Assembly: GCA_050246475.1 (NCBI GenBank)
Contig: JBFWVZ010000003.1
Coordinates: 124,001 to 188,000 of the forward strand
Length of the DNA stretch: 64,000 bases
Reading direction: 5' to 3'
Source of the DNA: CADEEL01 sp050246475
GTDB lineage: Bacteria; Pseudomonadota; Alphaproteobacteria; Caulobacterales; Aquidulcibacteraceae
Position 1 is the stretch's first letter, and each line of letters begins with the position of its first letter. A program made the translations under genes and the position numbers. The notes below the pieces were generated by a model, which worked only from the letters and a program-made list of their open reading frames with translations, had not been told where the DNA came from and did not search any database. This document shows, in pieces, positions 27,475 to 35,263 of the stretch.

Positions 27475-28071
27475 ATGGATGCAATCGTAGGGGCCGTAAC
27501 AGCCGTATTGCTAGCTGCTTTCGGGCTCTTGGCCTGGCGCCTGCAATTGATTTCCCAACGACGGTTCGCTGTTGCAGAAGATGCAATCGTCTCCTTTATG
27601 CTCGCGCGACACACGCTTGATTACGCCCGAAACGGTGCATCATACGAGGGAGAGGGAAGCACAAGATCACAGATCGAAGGTGAGAGCGAAAGTGAGCGTT
27701 CAATTCGCGACGCTTACTTCACGCCTGTTGAGCGCATCAACAAGGATCACGATCGTTTTGTGAAACTAGAGGGCATCATGCTCCTGGCGAGGCATCACCT
27801 TGGGGAAGATGCGTACCGGGCCTTTGAGACATTAATACGCGCGAAGAACCGTGTGTCCTTTAGCGCCAGTTTTCTAATCAAGAACGTCGGACGGAACGTC
27901 GAATGGACGGATGAAGCTGCCAAGCGCCACCAAAAATGGGAGGCCGACATCTGGGCGACAAATGACGATGATGACACGTTGTCTCGCGAGCTTGATGTTG
28001 CAGAACGCGCGCTTCGCGCCAAATGTGACCGGGAAGCGAAGGTTACGGCCGCTCTTTGGCCCTTCCGTTAG
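27475..28071 (+). CDS. Hypothetical protein with N-terminal membrane anchor
   Basis: A 198-aa protein with one N-terminal hydrophobic helix (about 3-24) and a charged, soluble remainder containing long helices (residues about 75-195). No domain is recognised. AGGAGACGCG precedes the ATG at a good distance. Codon use is visibly less GC-rich than pyrG or the following genes, suggesting later acquisition; it sits alone 58 bp after pyrG. Confidence 0.65.
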   Translation: MDAIVGAVTAVLLAAFGLLAWRLQLISQRRFAVAEDAIVSFMLARHTLDYARNGASYEGEGSTRSQIEGESESERSIRDAYFTPVERINKDHDRFVKLEGIMLLARHHLGEDAYRAFETLIRAKNRVSFSASFLIKNVGRNVEWTDEAAKRHQKWEADIWATNDDDDTLSRELDVAERALRAKCDREAKVTAALWPFR

Positions 28072-28229
28072 CTCGTGTCGGGCGTTCAACCGCGCACCAA
28101 CGCCATCGCGTCTTGGCGTTTGCGTGCCAAACCAAGCGCACGAACACGACTGAAACGTATCGCCGCGTCCGGTTACGGCCAGCGCACTGCGCCGCATTGT
28201 GATCTCCTTCACGCACTGATGGAGGTCCC

Positions 28230-28694
28230 ATGCAATTGTCCGTGTTCGGAATCGCAACCGATGAGTTCGATCGCATCCGTGCAGGCGGCGGAGACGCCAA
28301 TGGCGAAGCTCCCGTCGTGCGCGTTGCGGAGGGGCCGGCCAATCCGTGCCGGCATTGCCTTCAACTCATCGCGCCCGGCGAAGAGAAGCTCGTGCTGAGC
28401 CATCGCCCGTTCGCCGCGCCGCAGCCTTATGCGGAGACCGGCCCGATCTTCCTCCACGCGCGAGAATGCACACGCTACGAGTCGGACGCGCTGCCCGCGT
28501 GGTTTGCGTTTCTCGATCCCGCCGCCATCCGCGGCTACGGCGCTGACGGCTGGATCCGCTACGAGACCGGCCAAATAGTCCGTGGCGCCGAGCTTGCCGA
28601 CACATGCCGCACGATCCTGAGCGACGAAGAGATCGCCTTCGTGCACATCCGCTCGAAATTCGGCTGCTTTCAGTGCCAGGTGGAGCGCGCGTGA
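28230..28694 (+). CDS. DUF1203 family protein
   Basis: A 154-aa cytosolic protein. NPCRHCLQLIAPGEEKLVLSH and the GPIFLHAREC and VHIRSKFGCFQCQVE segments resemble the uncharacterised DUF1203 family. The CxxC pairs (CRHC near 41-44, CFQC near the C-terminus) suggest a metal or redox site; this is inference. GATGGAGGTCCC precedes the ATG. It precedes the TerB-like gene by 42 bp on the same strand. No role is established. Confidence 0.7.
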   Translation: MQLSVFGIATDEFDRIRAGGGDANGEAPVVRVAEGPANPCRHCLQLIAPGEEKLVLSHRPFAAPQPYAETGPIFLHARECTRYESDALPAWFAFLDPAAIRGYGADGWIRYETGQIVRGAELADTCRTILSDEEIAFVHIRSKFGCFQCQVERA

Positions 28695-28736
28695 AGCGCT
28701 GGCCGTGCAGCGGAGGCCGAGCTATGACGCAAGGCC

Positions 28737-29132
28737 ATGACCGCCTTCGCCGATTTTCTCCTCCAAGCACTGGTGAACGCGGCCCGCGTCGACGGTGAGG
28801 CGGCGGACGGAGAGATTGACGCCATTGTCACGGCGATGTCCGCGGCACGCGGCGCGCCGGTCTCTGCGGAGGAAGTGCGCGCCGCCATCGCGGGTGCAAC
28901 GCTCACGCGCGAGGATCTGGTCGCGTATCTCACGAAGCACGGGCGGCGCTTCACGAAGGAGGAGCGCACGAAGCTGCTGCGCGATCTCCTCTCCGTCATC
29001 GCGGCGGATGGGCGTTTCGAGACCGCCGAGCGCGATGCACTGATGGCTTATATCGAGGCGGTTGGGTTCGCGGGCGCGCAGGCGAACGACGTGTTCGACA
29101 CGATCATGCAGCCGTTCCGCAACGCTGTGTGA
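28737..29132 (+). CDS. TerB-like domain protein
   Basis: A 131-aa all-helical protein of the TerB/tellurite-resistance-like family. Two acidic motifs of the family are visible: VDGEAADGEIDAI (about 18-30) and IAADGRFETAERDAL (about 92-106), which in relatives bind metal. No other ter genes are nearby, so a link to tellurite should not be assumed. It ends four bases before the convergent 29137 gene. Confidence 0.75.
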   Translation: MTAFADFLLQALVNAARVDGEAADGEIDAIVTAMSAARGAPVSAEEVRAAIAGATLTREDLVAYLTKHGRRFTKEERTKLLRDLLSVIAADGRFETAERDALMAYIEAVGFAGAQANDVFDTIMQPFRNAV

Positions 29133-29136
29133 CGGC

Positions 29137-29526
29137 TCAATCGCGCAGATACCAATCGATCAGCGGCTGATCCTGATCGTAAGGGATGCATTCGCTCAAG
29201 AGGCCGTCGCGCACGGTGAAGACAAGGGTGCGGACGAACTCATCGCTGCGCCCGTCGCGCGTGAATCGTTCGCGCGCGATGAGGGCGCCGCGCGTTTCGC
29301 CCGCCAGCACGTCGACGATTTCGAGCAGCTGGCGGTTGGCGCGGCGCGTCACCTCCGCGAGGGCGCCGAGGGCGGCGGCTTTGCCCGCGTGATCGCCCGT
29401 CAGCGGGTTTGCGCCGCCATAGTGGAGCGTGAACTCGTCATGGTAGCAGGCGAGGATGCGGACGAGATCGCCGGAGAGCCAGGCGTCCGCATAACGCCGG
29501 AGAGCGGTGTGAATGTCTTGGTTCAT
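29137..29526 (-). CDS. SnoaL-like / nuclear transport factor 2 fold protein
   Basis: A 129-aa protein with the helix-then-curved-sheet pattern of the NTF2-like superfamily: HTALRRYADAWLSGDLVRILACYHDEFTLHYGG at the start and conserved aromatic and acidic residues near the C-terminus. Members include small isomerases, polyketide cyclases and structural proteins, so the substrate is unknown. It is divergent from nothing and convergent with the TerB-like gene. Confidence 0.7.
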   Translation of the reverse strand: MNQDIHTALRRYADAWLSGDLVRILACYHDEFTLHYGGANPLTGDHAGKAAALGALAEVTRRANRQLLEIVDVLAGETRGALIARERFTRDGRSDEFVRTLVFTVRDGLLSECIPYDQDQPLIDWYLRD

Positions 29527-29573
29527 GGCGCCACGCTAGAGCGCTCGCGCGCGCGGCGCACTTACCTACGAGG

Positions 29574-30254
29574 TCATCGTTTCTCGGAGGCCAAGGCGCG
29601 GTAGATTTGCGCTGCGATGGCCGCGTACGCGATTCCCGCGAACCAGCCGGCTAACACGTCGCTTGGCCAATGGACGCCGAGATAGACGCGGCTCGCGCCT
29701 ACAAGGAACGCCATGAGTGCAGCGATCGCGTAGAGGAGCGTGCGGTTGCGGCGGCGCTCCATTTCACGCGCCAGCGCGAACGCAAGCGTGAAGAAGACGG
29801 CCGCCGCCATCATCGTGTGCCCGCTCGGGAAGCTCGCGCTATAGACGGAGACTTCGTGCGGAACGAGTGCGGGGCGCGCGCGATCGAAGAGCGCCTTGAG
29901 CCCTTCACTCATCACTGTCGCGCCGACGACTGCGGCGACGGAGAAGAGCGCGAGACGCGGGCTGGCGTTGATCAGGAAGGCCGCGGCGAAGGAAAGCGTC
30001 AGGAGAGTGAGAAAGAACGTGCCGCCAAGCGCCGTCACGTCGCGCGCGGCCTCCTCAAACCAAACAGGGCCTATCGGATCGGTGATGTCCCCCGCTTCCC
30101 GAAGCGAAACGAGCAAGTGTTCATCGAACGGCGCCGCGGCGCCGTTGGCGGCGAGATAAGCGGTCGCCGCGAAGCCGGCTGCACAGAACACCGGCACGGC
30201 GAACCGCTTGGCGCTCCGGACGGAAGGGGCGTCAGTCTCACGCATCGGCGCCAA
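29574..30254 (-). CDS. PAP2-family membrane phosphatase
   Basis: Integral-membrane lipid or diphosphate phosphatase. The three-part PAP2 motif is intact: KALFDRARP, PSGH (in SASFPSGHTMMAA) and SRVYLGVHWPSDV, which supply the phosphate-binding and catalytic His residues. About six hydrophobic segments are visible in 226 aa. Possible substrates include phosphatidate or undecaprenyl diphosphate; sequence alone does not decide. The lipid-kinase-like gene is divergent from it with 81 bp between. Confidence 0.85.
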   Translation of the reverse strand: MAPMRETDAPSVRSAKRFAVPVFCAAGFAATAYLAANGAAAPFDEHLLVSLREAGDITDPIGPVWFEEAARDVTALGGTFFLTLLTLSFAAAFLINASPRLALFSVAAVVGATVMSEGLKALFDRARPALVPHEVSVYSASFPSGHTMMAAAVFFTLAFALAREMERRRNRTLLYAIAALMAFLVGASRVYLGVHWPSDVLAGWFAGIAYAAIAAQIYRALASEKR

Positions 30255-30335
30255 CTAGATCGGCCGCGCGCGCGGCAAGGCAAGGCGGAACCCGGCCGCG
30301 GCCTCGGCGTTTAAGCCGCGGGTGGAACAGCATTC

Positions 30336-31247
30336 ATGACAACCGCACCGCCAGAAGCACCGCAAACCCGCGCGCCCTCTCCCTTTTTCAAGAGGGGCGG
30401 GCAGGCCGTGTTGCTCTGCAACGAGAATGCCGGCGCCACCCAGCCTGGCGACGCCGAAAGGCTCGCTGAAGCGGTGCGCGCCGCCGGCGCGACCGAGATC
30501 GCGATGGTCGATGTTGATGAGATCGAGACGCTCTTTCGCCGCGCCGCGCATGCAAACCTCGTCGTCGTGCTCGGAGGAGATGGCACGGCGCGCGCGGCCG
30601 CATCGTTGGCGAAGCCGGATTCGCCGCCGCTCGTTCTCTTGCCCGGCGGCACGCTCAATATGCTGCCGAAGGTCCTTTATGGAGATCTCCCCTGGCCCGA
30701 TGCGCTCGAAGCGGCGCTCGAACGCGGCGTCGTGAAGCGGATGACGGGCGGCAAAGCCAATGGCGAGCCCTTTTTTATCGCCGCGATGTTCGGCGCGCCG
30801 GCCTTGCTCGCGCGCGCCCGCGAAGCCATCCGGAAGGGCAAGCTCATCAGTGCGGCCCGGCGCTTGCGCCACTATGCGGGCCGCGCCTTCACGCGGCGGC
30901 TGATCGGCCGGCCGGACGGCGCGCGTATGAAAAGCAGCGAAGCATTCGGCGTGCTCTGCCCCAGTTTCTCGGGCGGCATCGAAGGCGTCGATCTCGAATG
31001 GGTGCGTCTCGATGCACGCGGCATGGGCGATCTCGCGCGCGTCGGCATGGCCGCGCTGGGGCCGAACTGGCGCGACGATCCCGTGATTGAAGCGCGCCGC
31101 TGCGGCAGCGGCGAAATCCGCGGGCGCGGCGCGATACCCGCTACACTCGACGGCGAACCCTGCACGTTCCTATCGCGCGTGCGCATCGTCTATCACGGGG
31201 AGGGGCCGCGCGTGGTCGCACTTGAGCCGGAGCCCGCTGAGGCGTGA
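30336..31247 (+). CDS. Diacylglycerol kinase family (DagK-type) lipid kinase-like protein
   Basis: Has the nucleotide-binding LGGDGTARAAAS segment (about 83-94) and LLPGGTLNMLPKVLYGD of the DAGK catalytic domain, followed by the beta-sandwich C-terminal domain. It probably phosphorylates a lipid or sphingoid alcohol, but the substrate is unknown. Length 303 aa is normal. The N-terminal residues about 12-24 (APSPFFKRGG) are encoded by a hairpin-like sequence, so the true start may be further in. Its stop overlaps the metallophosphoesterase start by 4 bp. Confidence 0.8.
   Translation: MTTAPPEAPQTRAPSPFFKRGGQAVLLCNENAGATQPGDAERLAEAVRAAGATEIAMVDVDEIETLFRRAAHANLVVVLGGDGTARAAASLAKPDSPPLVLLPGGTLNMLPKVLYGDLPWPDALEAALERGVVKRMTGGKANGEPFFIAAMFGAPALLARAREAIRKGKLISAARRLRHYAGRAFTRRLIGRPDGARMKSSEAFGVLCPSFSGGIEGVDLEWVRLDARGMGDLARVGMAALGPNWRDDPVIEARRCGSGEIRGRGAIPATLDGEPCTFLSRVRIVYHGEGPRVVALEPEPAEA
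30375..30396. repeat. Repeat-like hairpin at the 5' end of the lipid-kinase gene
   Basis: CCCTCT (30375-30380) and AGAGGG (30391-30396) can pair around a 10-nt, T-rich loop. Translated it gives APSPFFKRGG-type residues, the composition expected from a palindromic element rather than from the DAGK fold. The small stem makes this tentative. Confidence 0.35.
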
Positions 31248-32065
31248 ACGTCGTCCACATCTCCGACATGCATTTCGGCAACGAAGATCGCCCCGCGCTC
31301 GATGCGGCGGCGGGCTACATTGACGATGTGAAGCCGGATCTCGTGATCGCATCGGGCGATCTGACCGCGGTCGGCTCCGAACGGGAGATGATCGCCGCGT
31401 TCGATTGGCTGCGCGGCTTGAGCGCGCCTGCTTTGGCTGTGCCCGGCAATCACGACACGCCGTATTTCGATCTCATCCCGCGCGTCCTCGATCCGTTCGG
31501 ACACTTTCATCGCGCATGCTGGGGTGTGGAGACCCGCGCGCTGGTGCGCGACGATCTCGTTGTTGTGCCGGTGAATACCGCGCGCGGCGTGCAGTTCAGG
31601 AAGAATTGGGCGTTGGGCGCAATCTCCCGCTCTCAGATTGCGAACGCCGCGGAGACGCTGAGGAGCGCGCCGCCGGACGCGCTGAAACTCGTCGTCACCC
31701 ACCATCCGCTGGCCTGGCCCGCAGCCTCGCCCATCAAGGGCACGACGCGCCGCGGCGCGAAAGCATTGCGCGCGCTCATCGAAGCGGGCGCCGATCTTTT
31801 CCTATCGGGGCACTTGCATGCGACGGACGTGCGCCCGATCGCGCTGGCTGGGCGCCACGCCGCCGCGATTTCGGCGGGCACGCTCTCCATCCGCCACCGC
31901 GGCGAGCCGGGCGGGTTTATCGCAATCCGGCGCAAGTCGCCTGATCGCTTGGAGATCGAGCGGCTGTACGCCGTCGGCAATCACGCCGAGAGCGGCGGGA
32001 TCACGACACTCGAGCTCACGCATGCGCCTGCCGGCGTGCACGCAGCGATTGAGGAGACGGTCTAG
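31244..32065 (+). CDS. Calcineurin-like metallophosphoesterase
   Basis: Two-metal phosphoesterase: HISDMHFGN (residues 5-13), ASGDLTAVGS, VPGNHDTPYF, VVTHHPLAW and FLSGHLHATDVRP give the complete set of metal-binding motifs. The 273-aa size fits cyclic-nucleotide or phospholipid diphosphate phosphodiesterases; the substrate cannot be fixed. Starts at a GTG overlapping the kinase-like gene's stop, so the two form a coupled pair. It is convergent with a nucleotide-cyclase fusion gene at 32066, with the stops adjacent. Confidence 0.87.
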   Translation: MNVVHISDMHFGNEDRPALDAAAGYIDDVKPDLVIASGDLTAVGSEREMIAAFDWLRGLSAPALAVPGNHDTPYFDLIPRVLDPFGHFHRACWGVETRALVRDDLVVVPVNTARGVQFRKNWALGAISRSQIANAAETLRSAPPDALKLVVTHHPLAWPAASPIKGTTRRGAKALRALIEAGADLFLSGHLHATDVRPIALAGRHAAAISAGTLSIRHRGEPGGFIAIRRKSPDRLEIERLYAVGNHAESGGITTLELTHAPAGVHAAIEETV

Positions 32066-33547
32066 CTATTCCAGCGGGCGAACGACGCGGAACCCGATCG
32101 TGCCGTCCCGCACGTTCTGCGAGGCGCGGCGGCGATTGGCGCTGCGCAACGCGTTCACGGAATCGCGCCACGCCCCGCCGCGATACATGCGGTTGGAGCA
32201 GATGCCGCTCGTCCAAGCCGCGCCGTCCGCGGGCGCGCCGAGATAGGTGGAGTTGTGGCAATCGGCGACCCACTCGGCGGCGTTGCCATGCATATCGAAG
32301 AGCCCGAACGCGTTCGCCGGATGCGTGGCGACCGGATCGGTTTGACGCGCGCCAAACACCGCTTGGCTGCGCGAAACGGAATCGCCGAACGAGAAGCGCG
32401 TCGTCGTTCCAGCGCGCGCGGCGTATTCCCATTCCGCCTCGCTGAGCAGCCGATAGTCGGGGCCGTTGGTGACGCCGTTCAGATACTGGATATAGGCCTG
32501 CGCATCGCGGAACGAGACGCCCACGACGGGGCGCGTGCCGCGGCCCCAATTGCGATCCGAAGGGAAGTAGCGGCCGCAAGCCCCAGCGGCGGCGCACGCA
32601 TCCCATTGTGCGAACGTGATCTCAGTCCGGGCGATTGCGAGCGGCGCAGCGATGCGCACTTCGTGAAGCGGCGCTTCGGTGCCGAAGTGCCCGGCTTCCG
32701 TGGGCGCCGAGCCCATCTGGAATGCGCCGGCGGGAACGATGACGAGCTCCGGGCATGTCTCGCAATCACGGATCGTGTCGCCAGGCTGCGGGCCTTGCGG
32801 CGCGGCAGGCTCGGCCGGCGCCGCGGGCGCCGCCGCGGTTTGTGTTTCGGGCGCAGGCGCTTGTGCGGTGTCGGCGGCGGGCTGATCGGCCGCTGCTTGC
32901 GGACGGAGGAATTGCTGACGCTGCAAGAAGTCGAGCGCCGGCGGCACGAGGAACACCAACGCAGCCGCGAGTGCGGCCGCCCCGCCGATGGCGCCGACGC
33001 GCGTCAGTATGCGGCGGGTGCGCGCCTTCTGAGAGAGGATCGCGAAGGTCTGCACGCGCTGATCGATGTTTTCGAGCGGCTGGCGGCCTTTCGACATGAA
33101 GGCGGCGGACGGCGAATTGCGCGCCATCGAACGGAACTCGCCTGAGACGAGCGCCGTGTTCGGCGAAGCGAGATCCTGCAAGCGCGCGGCGACATTGACG
33201 CCGTGCCCAAGAAGATCGTTCCCGGCGGTGACGACGACATCGCCCACATGCGCGCCGATACGGATGTCGGGCTCGCCCTTCGGGCGCTTGTCGAGCAGGT
33301 CTTGAATGGCGCCGAGCGCGGAGCCCGCCGAGGCGAACTCAAGCATGAAGCCGTCGCCCGCCGTGTTGAAGATGCGGCCCGCATGGGCGCTCGCCGCCGC
33401 TTCGACGCGCGCGCGCAATCCTTCGACCACGCGCGCGGCCTTCCGCTGGTCGCGCTCGGACATCGAGGAGAACCCCGCCATGTCCACCGACACGATCGAG
33501 GCCAAGCGGATGGATTGATTGTCGGTCGGTTCGTCGGCGGTCGTCAT
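32066..33547 (-). CDS. Class III nucleotide cyclase - transmembrane - SUMF1/FGE-like fusion protein
   Basis: 493-aa three-part protein. Residues about 10-165 form a class III cyclase domain with both metal Asp (SVDMAGFS and TAGDGFMLEF) and the Asn/Arg pair in GVNVAARLQ, so it looks catalytically complete. A membrane helix follows (about 184-208), then a Pro/Ala/Gln linker (about 220-255) and a C-terminal SUMF1-type domain (FQMGSAPTEAGHFGTE ... YRGGAWRDSVNALRSANRR). The catalytic Cys pair of formylglycine-generating enzymes is absent from the last part, so it is probably a binding or sensing domain. The periplasmic/cytoplasmic split is inferred. Confidence 0.85.
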   Translation of the reverse strand: MTTADEPTDNQSIRLASIVSVDMAGFSSMSERDQRKAARVVEGLRARVEAAASAHAGRIFNTAGDGFMLEFASAGSALGAIQDLLDKRPKGEPDIRIGAHVGDVVVTAGNDLLGHGVNVAARLQDLASPNTALVSGEFRSMARNSPSAAFMSKGRQPLENIDQRVQTFAILSQKARTRRILTRVGAIGGAAALAAALVFLVPPALDFLQRQQFLRPQAAADQPAADTAQAPAPETQTAAAPAAPAEPAAPQGPQPGDTIRDCETCPELVIVPAGAFQMGSAPTEAGHFGTEAPLHEVRIAAPLAIARTEITFAQWDACAAAGACGRYFPSDRNWGRGTRPVVGVSFRDAQAYIQYLNGVTNGPDYRLLSEAEWEYAARAGTTTRFSFGDSVSRSQAVFGARQTDPVATHPANAFGLFDMHGNAAEWVADCHNSTYLGAPADGAAWTSGICSNRMYRGGAWRDSVNALRSANRRRASQNVRDGTIGFRVVRPLE

Positions 33548-33703
33548 CGGCTCCCCTGGCGGGCGCATTCTAGTCCGGCCGTTGGACCACGCCAGCGGCC
33601 GGCTGCGCCGCGACCAGGGTCACGACCTCCGCCCGCGCACTCAATAGGCGCAACCGCCGGCGCCTGCACCAGTTTTCACCCGCTCGCGGGAGCCGAACCG
33701 CCG

Positions 33704-34138
33704 TTACGCGCGCTGCGAGTGCGGCGCGCCCTTCTGGGTGATCCCGCCGAGCGCTTGTCCCGCCATCGCGGAGGTGCCGTTCGCGGCGATGTCGGCCAGC
33801 GACACGATGCCGACGAGCCGTTTGTCCCGGCTCACAACAGGCAGGCGGCGCACGCGGATGTCGCCCATGTTGCGGCAGACGGTCTCCACGTCCTCATCCT
33901 CGTAGCAATATTTGACATCGCCGCTCATGACCTCGCGCACGGAGGCGTCTGGGCCCTTGCCCTCCGCCACCGCCCGCACGGCGATATCGCGATCCGTGAT
34001 CATGCCGATGAGGCGATCGTTCTCTTCGACCGGCAACAAGCCGACGTCCCCCTCGATCATCATTTTGGCGGCGTCTCGGATGGTTGCGTCCGGAGCGGCG
34101 GTCCGCACCGCGCGCGTCATTGCTTGGTTGATCTTCAT
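33704..34138 (-). CDS. CBS-domain protein
   Basis: 144-aa protein made of a tandem CBS pair (about 8-62 and 75-125), a small-molecule (often adenosyl) sensor module. Segments such as ATIRDAAKMMIEGDVGLLPV and DRLIGMITDRDIAVRAV are typical. The start at MKINQAMTRAV has an AAGGAGAGACGC Shine-Dalgarno just before it; an upstream ATG would add a non-conserved tail. No adjacent partner gene is evident, so its client is unknown. Confidence 0.88.
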   Translation of the reverse strand: MKINQAMTRAVRTAAPDATIRDAAKMMIEGDVGLLPVEENDRLIGMITDRDIAVRAVAEGKGPDASVREVMSGDVKYCYEDEDVETVCRNMGDIRVRRLPVVSRDKRLVGIVSLADIAANGTSAMAGQALGGITQKGAPHSQRA

Positions 34139-34305
34139 GCGTCTCTCCTTGGGCCCCTGAGAGCGAACGCGAGGCGTACAGGCCAAGTTCCTGGAGGGCA
34201 CAGCCCCGCACATGCGATGAGGGGACGCGGCCGCCTTGCCACCCGGCGGGGAGGGGCTTATACGCCCCGCTTTCCCGAATTCACCGACCCAACCGGAGCC
34301 CTCCC

Positions 34306-34488
34306 GTGGCCGTCCCCAAGCGAAAAACCTCTCCCTCCCGCCGGGGCATGCGCCGCGCGCACGATGCGCTGAAGGCCAACGCGTACATTGAAGACGCGGA
34401 ATCGGGCGAACTGCGCCGCCCCCACCACATCGATTTGAAGACCGGCAAGTACCGCGGCAAGCAGGTGCTGAAGCCGAAGGAAGACTAA
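34306..34488 (+). CDS. rpmF: 50S ribosomal protein L32
   Basis: 60-aa basic protein beginning MAVPKRKTSPSRRGMRRAHDAL, the invariant start of bacterial L32, and ending KGKQVL-type Lys-rich sequence (GKYRGKQVLKPKED). It starts at GTG. The CxxC zinc site of some L32 versions is absent, as in many alphaproteobacteria. It overlaps the 3' end of the convergent tetR gene by 4 bp. Confidence 0.95.
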   Translation: MAVPKRKTSPSRRGMRRAHDALKANAYIEDAESGELRRPHHIDLKTGKYRGKQVLKPKED

Positions 34489-35135
34489 GCCGCGCGTTTG
34501 GACTGCGCCTGAGTGGGGGCGAAGGCTTTGAGCGTCCGCTTCACCACCATATCGGCGCGCGCCGCGATCTCCGCCTCGGTGGGGATCGGCTCATCGCCCA
34601 TCAGCACGTTGTGGTGGAAGTTGCCGCGAACGATGCCGAAGAAGCAGTCGTAAAACTCAGCCATATCGGCGATTTCCGCGTGCCCGTGTGAAACGAGCGC
34701 CTGCGCGAGATGGGCGCGGGCGTCATCCTGGATGATGGCGCCCAGTTCGTTGAACGCGTGGCCGATGTCCGGCGTGCGCGCCGATTCAGACACCGCGATC
34801 CGATAGACCGCTAGGGACTCTGGGCGAAGCATCGCGGTGAGGATCGTGCACGCGTAAGCGCGCAGCATCTCGATCGGGTCGTCGTAATTGTGGACCACGT
34901 CGAGATCGGCAGTGCACTTGCGCCCGCCCCAAACAAGGATCGCGTAGAAGAGGCCTTCCTTGCTGTCGAAGCGCGCATAGAGCGTCTCCTTCGAGACGCG
35001 CGCCTCGCGGGCGACATCGAGCATTGTCGCGGCGTGGAAGCCCTTCTCGCAGAAGACGTCGAACGCGGCGGTGAGGATTTGTTCGTTGCGAGGGTCTTCG
35101 AGCGGCTCGAGCCATTCCGGGCGGGTCGTGGGCAT
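34485..35135 (-). CDS. TetR/AcrR family transcriptional regulator
   Basis: 216-aa repressor-type protein. Residues about 18-65 carry the TetR HTH (ILTAAFDVFCEKGFHAATML ... VSKETLYARFDSKEGLF), followed by an all-helical ligand-binding domain. ATG 35135 places the HTH at its usual position; an upstream ATG at 35216 would extend through the operator region. Divergent from a carotenoid oxygenase gene, with palindromes between them, so it very likely controls that gene and itself. Confidence 0.88.
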   Translation of the reverse strand: MPTTRPEWLEPLEDPRNEQILTAAFDVFCEKGFHAATMLDVAREARVSKETLYARFDSKEGLFYAILVWGGRKCTADLDVVHNYDDPIEMLRAYACTILTAMLRPESLAVYRIAVSESARTPDIGHAFNELGAIIQDDARAHLAQALVSHGHAEIADMAEFYDCFFGIVRGNFHHNVLMGDEPIPTEAEIAARADMVVKRTLKAFAPTQAQSKRAA

Positions 35136-35155
35136 GAGGATTCCTTGCGGGTACC

Positions 35156-35169
35156 GTACCGTTCGGTAC
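35156..35169. promoter_or_regulatory. Candidate TetR operator 1
   Basis: GTACCG-TT-CGGTAC, a perfect 6-bp inverted repeat, lies 20 bp upstream of the tetR start and in front of the divergent oxygenase gene. A GTACC unit at 35151-35155 extends it as a direct repeat. A typical place and form for a TetR-family operator. Confidence 0.6.
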
Positions 35170-35180
35170 TCCGCGCACGG

Positions 35181-35196
35181 CGTACCGTCAAGTACG
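35181..35196. promoter_or_regulatory. Candidate TetR operator 2
   Basis: CGTAC (35181-35185) and GTACG (35192-35196) form a second inverted repeat with a 6-bp spacer, sharing the GTAC core with the first. The two are 25 bp apart start to start. Together they may allow cooperative binding. Confidence 0.5.
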
Positions 35197-35263
35197 CCCC
35201 TGGAAGCTGATGACATCGCGCGCCGGCGGGTCTCTAGATGCCCAAAACCTGGGAGAGACGCTC

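Noticed and set aside
28737..29132. Tellurite resistance function for the TerB-like gene
   Set aside because: TerB-like domains are widespread in unrelated roles and no other ter genes are near.
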